A stretch of 64,000 nt of DNA, from the NCBI GenBank assembly GCA_016711705.1, contig JADJSK010000005.1, positions 124,001-188,000 on the forward strand, written 5' to 3'. Shown piece after piece: positions 26,428 to 34,394 of the stretch (positions within the stretch are counted from its first letter, which is position 1; the number at the start of each line of letters is the position of its first letter). The DNA comes from Candidatus Brachybacter algidus. Lineage in GTDB: Bacteria; Bacteroidota; Bacteroidia; Chitinophagales; Saprospiraceae. The position numbers and the translations under genes were made by a program. The notes below the pieces were generated by a model. That model searched no databases. It had not been told where the DNA came from and saw nothing but the letters and a program-made list of their open reading frames with translations.

Positions 26428-27086
26428 TAAAAATACGACCTCATCGCAATGATCTGGCCCAAAACACCAACCACTAAACCTCCTATGATCTCCTGGTATG
26501 AATGAGCCTTGAGTGACAGACGACTTGTCGCGACCAGACCTCCAACTAATATAGCGATCGATGGCAAGTTCACAGGTCGACTACCTAAAGTATTGCCTAA
26601 AAGGGAAGTCATATCTGTATTGCCGCCTAACCCATACATCATTGAAAAACAAAATACTACAATACCGCCGATACCCGCCATATGCGCACTGATCTTAGAA
26701 AAATTATTCACGAAGAATACCAGAAATAATGAAATAATCGAACCTAATACAAAAGATTTGAATAATGTTGGAATCTCAGGGTTGCTCCGCGTAGTGATGT
26801 ACATCCAAAGAAAAAATACTGCAGTTCCAATATAAGGGATGATCCTCTCTTTTGATGTGTTTAAGGAAATTGAATCAACAAAATCCAGTTTCTTCAACAA
26901 AAAGACCACCAATGCCGGAAAAAAAAAGGTCAACACAAATACCATGAGTACTAAAGGCATTTTCAAGCCAATATTCGGTACACCAAAGGCAAATGGGTTG
27001 ACCTTCAGGTAAATAACCAACGCATAAGTGATCATCAGCAAAGGATGCGTGATCAATGAAAATAGTAATGCAAGTTTTTTACCCAT
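26427..27086 (-). CDS. PAP2-like membrane protein
   Basis: 219-aa polytopic membrane protein with about six helices. The C-terminal half has the elements of PAP2 phosphatases: KISAHMAGIGG and SRLSLKAHSYQEIIGG, matching the SGH-like and SRxxLxxHxxxD-like motifs, though the last Asp is replaced by Glu. The first motif (KxxxxxxRP) is only loosely present (TSKERIIPY). It may act on lipid phosphates. The start is the ATG at 27086 (MGKKLAL); an in-frame ATG at 27167 would translate the upstream octamer repeat into a false N-terminal tail. Confidence 0.75.
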   Translation of the reverse strand: MGKKLALLFSLITHPLLMITYALVIYLKVNPFAFGVPNIGLKMPLVLMVFVLTFFFPALVVFLLKKLDFVDSISLNTSKERIIPYIGTAVFFLWMYITTRSNPEIPTLFKSFVLGSIISLFLVFFVNNFSKISAHMAGIGGIVVFCFSMMYGLGGNTDMTSLLGNTLGSRPVNLPSIAILVGGLVATSRLSLKAHSYQEIIGGLVVGVLGQIIAMRSYF

Positions 27087-27100
27087 GTGTTTTTGTAAAA

Positions 27101-27199
27101 GTGAGAAGGTGAGAAAGTGAGGACGTGAGAAGGTGAGAAGTTGAGAGTTACAAACTCCAAACATCACACTTCAAACCCCAAACTTCAAACTTCAAACCT
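27101..27199. repeat. six octamers followed by seven heptamers
   Basis: 27101-27148 is six copies of an 8-mer (GTGAGAAG and variants). After 2 bp, 27151-27199 is seven copies of a 7-mer (CAAACTT and variants), ending 4 bp from the stop codon of the outer-membrane protein gene. Confidence 0.8.
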
Positions 27200-27203
27200 C
27201 AGT

Positions 27204-28001
27204 CTAGAATTTATAATTCAACCCAATCCTCAATCCACCATATACGTTCCTTGAAGCTTCATAGTCCTGACGTTTTCCATCTTTGTAACCGTCCAACTGC
27301 CATTCGTCAGAATTGATGTCAGTAATAGATCCACCACCTCTTAATTCGAAGGTAAGAAATAAACTTTCAGAAAGATAGCTTTGAATACCTATACCTAGAA
27401 AGCCCTGAATATCCATTGAATTGAAAAGGTCTTTGTCGTCAGCGGGCTCACCGTTTGTGGTCAGTTTTAATATTTCTGCTTGGTTGAACTGGTAAGCATT
27501 GCCTCCGCCAGCTATGTGATTAGCAAAATCAGATAATGTTACATCCTTACCATTCACCGTGTGACTTACCTCTGCACTTTGTAGCAAATTAAATTGTGGA
27601 CCTAAAGTCACGAAAAATTTAGTTCCATTATTTGGATCTTTAGCTCCGCCGAAAACATGGGTATAAGCTAATGGTATGGCTATATAATTTAATTTGATTT
27701 CTTTCTCAAGTTGATCACCATTGCCATAACCGTCCTTATATTTTTGACCGCCTTGTTGAATACCTGCTCCGATTGAAAGTTGATTGCCTCCATCAAGGTC
27801 ATAACCTAGCGTTACTCCGAATGAAGGGTGAAATGTGACTCCATCATAGTCCATTTCTTTCTGGCCATAATTCATTTGGTTTGCTACAATCGTCGCATTG
27901 CCAGAAGCATTTACGCCTACAAAAAAGCCACCTTGGGCCATGACACTTCCTGCGCTCAGCAAGGTGATACTAGAAAAGGTAAAAATCTTAATTAAATTCA
28001 T
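27204..28001 (-). CDS. outer-membrane beta-barrel protein
   Basis: 265-aa protein of the PorT/OMP_b-brl type. The signal peptide cleaves after SVMAQ. Alternating strands such as GVTLGYDL, QLSIGAGIQQ, LNYIAIPLAYTHV and TFELRGGGSITD span the length and the chain ends in an aromatic residue (GLRIGLNYKF), as barrel proteins do. No enzymatic motif. It is 14 bp downstream of a YedK-like gene on the same strand. Confidence 0.85.
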   Translation of the reverse strand: MNLIKIFTFSSITLLSAGSVMAQGGFFVGVNASGNATIVANQMNYGQKEMDYDGVTFHPSFGVTLGYDLDGGNQLSIGAGIQQGGQKYKDGYGNGDQLEKEIKLNYIAIPLAYTHVFGGAKDPNNGTKFFVTLGPQFNLLQSAEVSHTVNGKDVTLSDFANHIAGGGNAYQFNQAEILKLTTNGEPADDKDLFNSMDIQGFLGIGIQSYLSESLFLTFELRGGGSITDINSDEWQLDGYKDGKRQDYEASRNVYGGLRIGLNYKF

Positions 28002-28015
28002 AATATTTATTTTAG

Positions 28016-28720
28016 TTAATCAAATATGCTTTGTTGAATATAAATCGGTGAATCGTCCTGCTTAATGAGGTCCGCATCATTATTTTTTACCGAATTAATG
28101 CGCTCTGAGACCTTGTAATATTTCTTTTTTATTGTTCTTCCGGGATCTGAATAGTATTGTTTCCAATCCGGTTCAAAACTACCATCCAACCATGTCTTTT
28201 CTTCTTCCTTTGTCAGTATCAAAGGCATTCTATCATGGATGAAGGCTATGTCATCTGTAGCTTTTACAGTAACTATACTCAATTTTTTTACAAATTTTCC
28301 ATTACTATCCACTTCCTCTCTCACCAAACCTGCCACTGAAAATAGTTCTCCATCAGGCAATATAATTCTGTAAGGTATTTTTTGTTTGTCATTGCGTATC
28401 CACTCATAATATCCGTCCAAAGGTATGATGCATCTGCCATGATCCAGACTCGGAATAAAAGTCTTTTTAAGATCGACTTCTTCCAATCTTGCATTGATCA
28501 CAAGCTTAGTTGATTCTGCACCAAACGGCACATTCCAACCCCAAAGTCCCATCTGTATATGCTTTTCATCATCTTGACCAATAAAAGGTAGCGGATGAGT
28601 TGGAACAATGTTGAAAGACGGAATAGGATTGTATCGCTCGATGTCTTCTGTATAAAATGTTGCTCCGAATCGTTCTTCGATATCACTTTCATTTTTTGTC
28701 AAAGTAGCTCTACCACACAT
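28016..28720 (-). CDS. SOS response-associated protein (YedK/HMCES family)
   Basis: 234-aa SRAP-domain protein that forms a stable thiazolidine DNA-protein crosslink with abasic sites in single-stranded DNA. Cys2 (MCGRA) is the crosslinking residue after Met removal. The other active-site parts are INARLEE, GYYEW and IHDRMPLIL. Length is typical. The ATG is 2 bp after the mtaB stop, so it is probably co-transcribed with mtaB. Confidence 0.95.
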   Translation of the reverse strand: MCGRATLTKNESDIEERFGATFYTEDIERYNPIPSFNIVPTHPLPFIGQDDEKHIQMGLWGWNVPFGAESTKLVINARLEEVDLKKTFIPSLDHGRCIIPLDGYYEWIRNDKQKIPYRIILPDGELFSVAGLVREEVDSNGKFVKKLSIVTVKATDDIAFIHDRMPLILTKEEEKTWLDGSFEPDWKQYYSDPGRTIKKKYYKVSERINSVKNNDADLIKQDDSPIYIQQSIFD

Positions 28721-28722
28721 CT

Positions 28723-30072
28723 TTAAGCTATTACTTTTGTTGATGAAAGCATACCTTTAATATTTCCTTCTGTGTCAAAACCTTGCAGTTCAACAGAGAC
28801 AACTTTATTAATCAAATTTGCCTCAAATGGAATTTTAACTTTGACATAATTATCTGTATATCCCGTCAAATAGTCTTTATTACTGCCATGTTCGACAAGT
28901 ATAGGTCTTGTATTACCTTGATGTTGCTTATAAAAATTCAATCTTTTTTCCTCAGAAAGTTCAGAAAGTATTTCATTTCTCTGTCTTCTGATGTGCACTG
29001 GCACAGGGCTTTCCATTTCCGCTGCCAGCGTATTCGCCCTTTCCGAATAGGTAAAAACATGTAAATAAGAAATGTCTAATCCCTTAAGAAAATCTACCGT
29101 TTCCTGAAAATCTTCTTCAGTCTCTCCAGGAAAACCAACGATTACATCGACACCAATACAGCAATGTGGCATCAGCGTTTTTATTTGTGTTACTCGATCA
29201 GCATATAATTCTCTTTTGTATCTGCGACGCATTCCTGAAAGAATTTTATTGCTTCCGGATTGCAATGGAATATGAAAATGTGGTACGAAACGATCGCTTC
29301 CTGCGACAAATTCTATTATTTCATTCGTCAACAGATTTGGTTCTATGGAAGATATCCTGAATCTTTCTATATCTTTTACTTGATCTAAATGACGGATAAG
29401 GTCAATGAACAATTCATTCTTCTTAGGTTTATCGCCTTCAATCACTTCTGTTCCATTTCCATAGTCACCGAGGTTTATACCGGTTAACACGATCTCTTTG
29501 ACACCTTGTGAGGCTATGTATTGAGCATTTTGAATGACTTGCATAGAAGTATCACTTCTGGAAGCGCCTCTAGCCATGGGAATGGTACAAAAAGTGCATT
29601 TGTAATCGCATCCATCCTGTACTTTGAGAAAGGAGCGTGTCCTGTCACCCATTGAGAATGAAGATACAAACTGATTCGCTTCGTGCACATCTCCTGCAGC
29701 TACCATACCCTTTGATGAAGCGTTGCCGATGCTTTCAACAAATTCTACGATTCTGAATTTTTCTGCGGCACCGAGTACCAAATCTACACCTTTGATATTG
29801 CTGATTTCCTCAGGTTTAAGTTGCGCATAACATCCAGTGACTACAACCTTGGCATTCGGGGATTTCTTCAATGCCTGACGCACAATGTTTCTACATTTCT
29901 TATCTGCTGATTCGGTGACACTGCATGTATTAATCACAAATACATCTGCACCGTTTTGAAATTCAGATACGGCATAACCATTATCTTCGAACAACCTCGA
30001 AATAGAGGAAGTCTCAGAATAGTTTAGTTTACAACCAAGTGTATAAAATGCGACACTTCGAGGTGTGGCCAT
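28723..30072 (-). CDS. mtaB: tRNA t6A37 methylthiotransferase
   Basis: 449-aa radical SAM enzyme that turns t6A37 into ms2t6A in tRNAs reading ANN codons. The N-terminal UPF0004 domain has the three cluster cysteines in LGCKLNY, INTCSVTE and VTGCYAQ. The radical SAM motif is CDYKCTFC near residue 155, and a TRAM domain ends the protein (about 385-445). The LGCKLNYSET start is the MtaB form, distinguishing it from MiaB and RimO. Confidence 0.95.
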   Translation of the reverse strand: MATPRSVAFYTLGCKLNYSETSSISRLFEDNGYAVSEFQNGADVFVINTCSVTESADKKCRNIVRQALKKSPNAKVVVTGCYAQLKPEEISNIKGVDLVLGAAEKFRIVEFVESIGNASSKGMVAAGDVHEANQFVSSFSMGDRTRSFLKVQDGCDYKCTFCTIPMARGASRSDTSMQVIQNAQYIASQGVKEIVLTGINLGDYGNGTEVIEGDKPKKNELFIDLIRHLDQVKDIERFRISSIEPNLLTNEIIEFVAGSDRFVPHFHIPLQSGSNKILSGMRRRYKRELYADRVTQIKTLMPHCCIGVDVIVGFPGETEEDFQETVDFLKGLDISYLHVFTYSERANTLAAEMESPVPVHIRRQRNEILSELSEEKRLNFYKQHQGNTRPILVEHGSNKDYLTGYTDNYVKVKIPFEANLINKVVSVELQGFDTEGNIKGMLSSTKVIA

Positions 30073-30092
30073 ATTTATAAGTTTTGAAAGGC

Positions 30093-30100
30093 CAAAGTTA
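30093..30100 (-). promoter_or_regulatory. -7 element for mtaB
   Basis: TAACTTTG on the minus strand fits TAnnTTTG and lies 20 bp before the mtaB start. No clear -33 TTG. Confidence 0.4.
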
Positions 30101-30251
30101 TAGAAAAATTATCTAAGATAAGGTTGGGTAAAGGCTATATGTTAAGAAAAGGGTTATTTAATTGAAGCTTGAAGATATAATCTCTGGAGTAACGTGAATT
30201 TATAAAAATGGTTAGGAAAGCAATATGATTGAATTCTGCATTTTGGTGGAC

Positions 30252-30541
30252 TTAAGCAAAAATCAATGTCGCCAGAAGAAAAACAGCCAGAGAAGCTCCA
30301 ATCAGAATTACTGCCATGTTATTTATACGCCATTTGAAAACCCTATTAGCAATTAAAAAACAACCAAATGTCCTGCATAGATAGCGCTTCCATAAATGAA
30401 GAAGACAAACCAATTGCCCCAACTTTGCATCCAACTGAAGGAGTAAAAACCTTCATCAACGAAAAATAGGGACAGTGTGATAATAAGCGTGGTAACTAAA
30501 TACATTAAAAGCGGAATTCTGTCACTTCTCTCTTGTACCAT
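30252..30541 (-). pseudogene. small membrane protein gene split by one frameshift
   Basis: Two overlapping frames make one sensible protein. The first part (from ATG 30541, MVQERSDRIPLLMYLVTT, ending IYGSAIYAGHLVVF) stops at the TAA at 30353-30355. The second continues as LIANRVFKWRINNMAVI, ending LATLIFA at 30252. One base is missing from the six-base A run (plus strand) at 30355-30360. The joined product of about 96 aa has three membrane segments. No family recognised. An in-frame extension to 30610 is possible. It may be a pseudogene or an assembly error. Confidence 0.6.
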
Positions 30542-30700
30542 GTATCGATTCAAACTTTTTTTAAAAAAACGTAAATCTAAGATAAAATATTTCAAACTAT
30601 TGAAAAGCAATAAAACAAAGGGCTTTCAAAGGATTGTCAAGTCGAAATTCACAATGACGAATAACCTGTCCAAAACATGACGAAAAAATAAACATAACAC

Positions 30701-30734
30701 TTTGTAATAATTTATTGTTTATTATATATATTTG
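30701..30734 (+). promoter_or_regulatory. recA promoter
   Basis: TTTG at 30701-30704 and TATATTTG at 30727-30734 form a Bacteroidota-type -33/-7 pair with a 22-bp spacer. The leader to the recA ATG is about 80 nt. I see no obvious LexA box. Confidence 0.5.
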
Positions 30735-30821
30735 CTGTTTATTGCAGAGACATATGCTTCTGCATCACAATTATCATTCAAAAACTTTAATCATTTTTCA
30801 AAATTTAATAAAACAAATACA

Positions 30822-31853
30822 ATGTCAACAGAGCAAGAATCTAAACTAAAAGCCCTCCAACTTACCCTGGACAAACTCGAAAAAACTTATGGTAAAGGCA
30901 CTATCATGAAGCTAGGCGACAAGCCGGTAATTGACATAGATGCTATATCTACCGGCTCTCTTGGACTCGACATCGCACTAGGTACCGGCGGTTTTCCACA
31001 GGGACGTGTGATAGAGATCTACGGACCGGAATCTTCAGGTAAGACAACATTGGCAATTCATGCCATTGCCGAAAGTCAGAAAAGAGGCGGTATAGCAGCA
31101 TTTATCGATGCGGAACATGCCTTTGATAAATCTTACGCAGAAAGACTTGGTGTAGATACTGCAAACCTTTTAATATCTCAGCCTGACAACGGGGAACAAG
31201 CTTTAGAAATAGCTGAAAACCTTATTAGATCAGGTGCTATCGACATCATCGTCATTGATTCAGTAGCTGCCTTAGTGCCAAGAAGTGAGATCGAAGGAGA
31301 AATGGGAGATTCTAAAATGGGCTTACAAGCTCGCTTAATGTCTCAGGCACTTAGAAAATTGACAGGAACTATCGGTAAAACAGGATGTTGCTGTATCTTC
31401 ATCAATCAATTGAGAGAAAAAATTGGCGTCATGTTCGGTAATCCGGAAACTACTACCGGTGGTAATGCATTGAAATTCTATGCGACACAACGTATAGATA
31501 TCCGTCGTTCAGGAAGTCCAATAAAAGATAAAGACGGCAATCTTCTAGGGAACCAGGTGAAAGTGAAAGTTGTGAAAAACAAACTTGCTCCACCTTTCAG
31601 AGTTGCTATGTTTGATATCATGTTTGGTGCAGGTATATCTAAATCAGGAGAGATCGTCGATCTTGGTGTTGAACTGGACATCATTCAGAAGTCAGGTAGC
31701 TGGTATGCATACGAAAGTACTAAAATCGCACAAGGACGTGATGCAGCTAAGCAATTTATCGAGGACAATATCGAACTTGCGAATGAGATCGAGAAAAAGA
31801 TCAAAGAAAAAATTTCAGCTAAGGGCGGCTCAGGCGCTGTGGAAGCAGAATAA
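30822..31853 (+). CDS. recA: recombinase RecA
   Basis: 343-aa strand-exchange protein for homologous recombination and SOS induction. Walker A GPESSGKTT, Walker B-like DIIVIDSVAALVPR, the L1/L2 DNA loops (GEMGDSKMGLQARLMSQALRK split over the segment; FINQLREKIGVMFGNPETT) and the C-terminal domain are intact. I use the ATG at 30822 (MSTEQESK); the frame upstream to 30732 lacks RecA similarity and lies over the promoter leader. A terminator follows at once. Confidence 0.98.
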   Translation: MSTEQESKLKALQLTLDKLEKTYGKGTIMKLGDKPVIDIDAISTGSLGLDIALGTGGFPQGRVIEIYGPESSGKTTLAIHAIAESQKRGGIAAFIDAEHAFDKSYAERLGVDTANLLISQPDNGEQALEIAENLIRSGAIDIIVIDSVAALVPRSEIEGEMGDSKMGLQARLMSQALRKLTGTIGKTGCCCIFINQLREKIGVMFGNPETTTGGNALKFYATQRIDIRRSGSPIKDKDGNLLGNQVKVKVVKNKLAPPFRVAMFDIMFGAGISKSGEIVDLGVELDIIQKSGSWYAYESTKIAQGRDAAKQFIEDNIELANEIEKKIKEKISAKGGSGAVEAE

Positions 31854-31879
31854 GAATAATTTTTCAATTATTATTTCCA

Positions 31880-31917
31880 AAAAAACGGAGCATGGGCAAC
31901 TGTGCTTCGTTTTTTAT
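31880..31917 (+). terminator. recA terminator
   Basis: Stem AAACGGAGCA pairing with TGCTTCGTTT (one G-T pair) around a short loop, followed by a T run, 27 bp after the recA stop. Confidence 0.85.
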
Positions 31918-31940
31918 TTGTAGTTTCATATCAAGATGTG

Positions 31941-32030
31941 CGAGGAATCTAAGTTTCATCCGAAATCAAGGCAAGAATCTAACTTTCATCCCAAGAGAAG
32001 TAGAGAATCTACCTCTCATACATAAACTGC
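31941..32030. repeat. three degenerate 30-bp direct repeats
   Basis: The word GAATCTA recurs with an exact 30-bp period at 31945, 31975 and 32005, with TTTCATCC-like text following each. It lies between the recA terminator and the next gene. Confidence 0.6.
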
Positions 32031-32056
32031 TGGGTAAAACCTTTAAATTGTAATCA

Positions 32057-32084
32057 TCAAACCTCAAACCTCAAACCTCAAACA
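32057..32084. repeat. heptamer repeat abutting a stop codon
   Basis: Four copies of TCAAACC (last one TCAAACA) end exactly at the stop codon of the pectate lyase-like gene. Confidence 0.8.
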
Positions 32085-33791
32085 TCAACGAATTATCAAC
32101 TTCCCACTATCTATCTTGTTCTCACTATTTACGACTTGATAGATGTAAATACCATTAATCAATCCTAATTCGAATTGATCCTTTTTTGAATTAATTGTTT
32201 TATCCAATACAATTTGACCGAACAGGTCCCTCACAATTAATCTTGAGTTAACTTCACTCGATTCTATAAGTAATTGACCATCACTTGGATTTGGATATAC
32301 CTTTAAATCACTTTTCTTATCATTGTTAAGACCAAGAGAAATTCCGCACGATGGACTCGTCTGACCAGAAACCAGCATGCTTGCAAGACAATTCAGATAA
32401 CATTCAAGATTAGTATAACCCTCAATATCAGTAATACTTATTGAAAGATTCAATCCATTATGATCTTGTACATTGGGATCTAAACCATGCATATTTTCCC
32501 AATAATCTGGCATACCATCATTATCACTATCAATGGGTGCTGCTGGAGGATTGCTATTTACTATAAAAGCATCATTGTAATAATCTGTGCCATCGATTGG
32601 TTTAGGGTCGATAACTCCTGAAACTAATGGAGCATTCAATCTTTTATCCATTTGATCTCTGGGAAAAGCTCCAACATTGTTCGCCATATAATTAACTAAT
32701 TCACTGGCAGGTATATAATTTATGGATGGAAAAGAATGACGGGAAGAAAGTAAATTAGCTGAACCAAGATCAGTATTCGGATGATTATCTTGTTCATTAA
32801 AATCATTACAACAATAGAACAATTCATAATCACTCAATGATGGATATAAATTTAATTTATTTCCGGAAGCATAGATATTATTACCCCCAAATCGCAAAAG
32901 ATCAATTGACATGAGCCCATTCGTAAAGGTATTTCGTGCAAAACCTTGATTATTAACCCAATTCAAATTAATAAAAAACGAATTATTTTCATTACCGGGA
33001 TCTATACTGGAATTATACCAAATATTAATACCAGGATCCCAAAGTAAATTATCAGATAATTCGAGATTTAACTTTCGGGCGCTGCAGTATGGGGATTCAC
33101 AAGATAATTCAGGCATCCTACCCCCTATCCTATTCCATGTATTGTGGTGCAACGAAATATTATCCTGAGGTAATTCCTGGGTTGAATAATTCAATAACAT
33201 TCCACCAAGATCATAATGTCCGCCAATGCTTTCAGCAAGGCTGCAATTTTGTATGGTTATATTGCTGGATTGAGAAATCTGCACATTTTCATCGATTGCA
33301 TTCGCAAAGGAACAATGGTCTGCAATCGTATTATTAGCGCCATCTAGTCGCAAGGCATCATCTAGCACATAATTGGAACTGGGATATAAATTTACATCAT
33401 GCGGTCTGGAGCGCATATGGCGAATAATGATATTGTCTCCTGTTCCTTCAGGTTCATATACTTCATCAATAATCATACCTCTCACCGTTATTCCTCCAGG
33501 CGAAGTCTGCCCCGCTATTGTAACATCTCCAAAAAGCACTTCAGCAGCTGCAGGTATTACACCACTTACCTTAAATAGTATGTATCGAGGCCCGGCCACT
33601 TGTAAAGCCGCATTTAACGACCCTGCACCACTTGCATTCAAATTGGTAACATAAATAACCTGGCCGCCACGACCGCCGGAAGCTTGAGCCCCAAAACCTT
33701 CTGCGCCGGGAAAAGATGGTATTGATTGTGCATTTACACGGTCGAGAAGAAGTACATAAAAACAAACAAAAATGAATTTTATAATTTCCAT
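32085..33791 (-). CDS. secreted pectate lyase-like beta-helix protein with T9SS sorting domain
   Basis: 568-aa protein: signal peptide, then a polysaccharide lyase family 1-like right-handed beta-helix starting FPGAEGFGAQASGGRGG and VTNLNASGAGSLNAAL, with DDALRLDGANNTIADHCSF as the metal/substrate strand region. A linker with Ca-binding-type DSDNDGMPDYWE (about 420-440) follows, and a T9SS type A sorting domain (VYPNPSDGQLLIES ... GIYIYQVV) ends it. It is likely to act on pectin-like or other acidic polysaccharides outside the cell. It is 10 bp after a YciI-like gene. Confidence 0.88.
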   Translation of the reverse strand: MEIIKFIFVCFYVLLLDRVNAQSIPSFPGAEGFGAQASGGRGGQVIYVTNLNASGAGSLNAALQVAGPRYILFKVSGVIPAAAEVLFGDVTIAGQTSPGGITVRGMIIDEVYEPEGTGDNIIIRHMRSRPHDVNLYPSSNYVLDDALRLDGANNTIADHCSFANAIDENVQISQSSNITIQNCSLAESIGGHYDLGGMLLNYSTQELPQDNISLHHNTWNRIGGRMPELSCESPYCSARKLNLELSDNLLWDPGINIWYNSSIDPGNENNSFFINLNWVNNQGFARNTFTNGLMSIDLLRFGGNNIYASGNKLNLYPSLSDYELFYCCNDFNEQDNHPNTDLGSANLLSSRHSFPSINYIPASELVNYMANNVGAFPRDQMDKRLNAPLVSGVIDPKPIDGTDYYNDAFIVNSNPPAAPIDSDNDGMPDYWENMHGLDPNVQDHNGLNLSISITDIEGYTNLECYLNCLASMLVSGQTSPSCGISLGLNNDKKSDLKVYPNPSDGQLLIESSEVNSRLIVRDLFGQIVLDKTINSKKDQFELGLINGIYIYQVVNSENKIDSGKLIIR

Positions 33792-33801
33792 TTTTATTTA
33801 A

Positions 33802-34257
33802 TTAATTTTTATTTTTCTTAAGTTTATCAGCGAATTGGAGATACATTGGCAAGGCCGCAGAACCATACCAAAGAAACATTTCGGGCTTAAGTAGTTCAGC
33901 TTTGATGGCAGGATCAGTTTCTAACAAAACCTTAGCCTCTTCCAAGCTATTTACATCCAAGATAAATAACCCTCTAAAATCTTCTTCATTTTTCTCAAAA
34001 GGACCAGCCACAATAAGTTTATTTTCCTTTACAAGAACACCCATATTTTTCATGTGACCGGTAAAGGCTGTATTTATAAATTCCTTATCCGTAGTTTTAT
34101 TGGATCCAGTTTTAAGAAGAACAAAAACATACATTTTCATTCCACGTTCATCTCCGTTTAGTTTTTTGACGAGTGTAGAGTCATAATCAGGATTAGTGAT
34201 TTGTGCTTGAGTTTCAATTGAAAAAACTAAGAGCGTAATGAATATTAAAATCTTCAT
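33802..34257 (-). CDS. secreted YciI-like protein
   Basis: 151-aa protein with a signal peptide (ILIFITLLVFSIETQAQ) and a YCII-related ferredoxin-like domain (about 40-145): MYVFVLLKTG, HMKNMGVLVKENKLIVAGPF and GLFILDVNSLEEAKVLLETDPAI. Family function is not settled. Secreted versions occur often in Bacteroidota. It precedes the pectate lyase-like gene closely. Confidence 0.8.
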   Translation of the reverse strand: MKILIFITLLVFSIETQAQITNPDYDSTLVKKLNGDERGMKMYVFVLLKTGSNKTTDKEFINTAFTGHMKNMGVLVKENKLIVAGPFEKNEEDFRGLFILDVNSLEEAKVLLETDPAIKAELLKPEMFLWYGSAALPMYLQFADKLKKNKN

Positions 34258-34347
34258 TGAAATGTTTTTAGATAGATTAAAGTTAAAATTAAATTTATTA
34301 AAAGCATTTAATTTAATAACCTTTAAGGAATATTAAGAAAATAAAAA

Positions 34348-34375
34348 AGCCCGAAGACAAATAAGTTTTCGGGCT
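34348..34375 (-). terminator. intrinsic terminator
   Basis: Perfect 8-bp stem AGCCCGAA/TTCGGGCT with a 12-nt loop, followed on the minus strand by TTTTTTATTTT. It ends the PQQ dehydrogenase transcript. Confidence 0.85.
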
Positions 34376-34394
34376 CCTTATGAAATTAGCTTTT

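Noticed and set aside
30732..30821. N-terminal extension of RecA
   Set aside because: The segment overlaps the promoter leader and has no RecA similarity; MSTEQESK at 30822 is the normal N-terminus.
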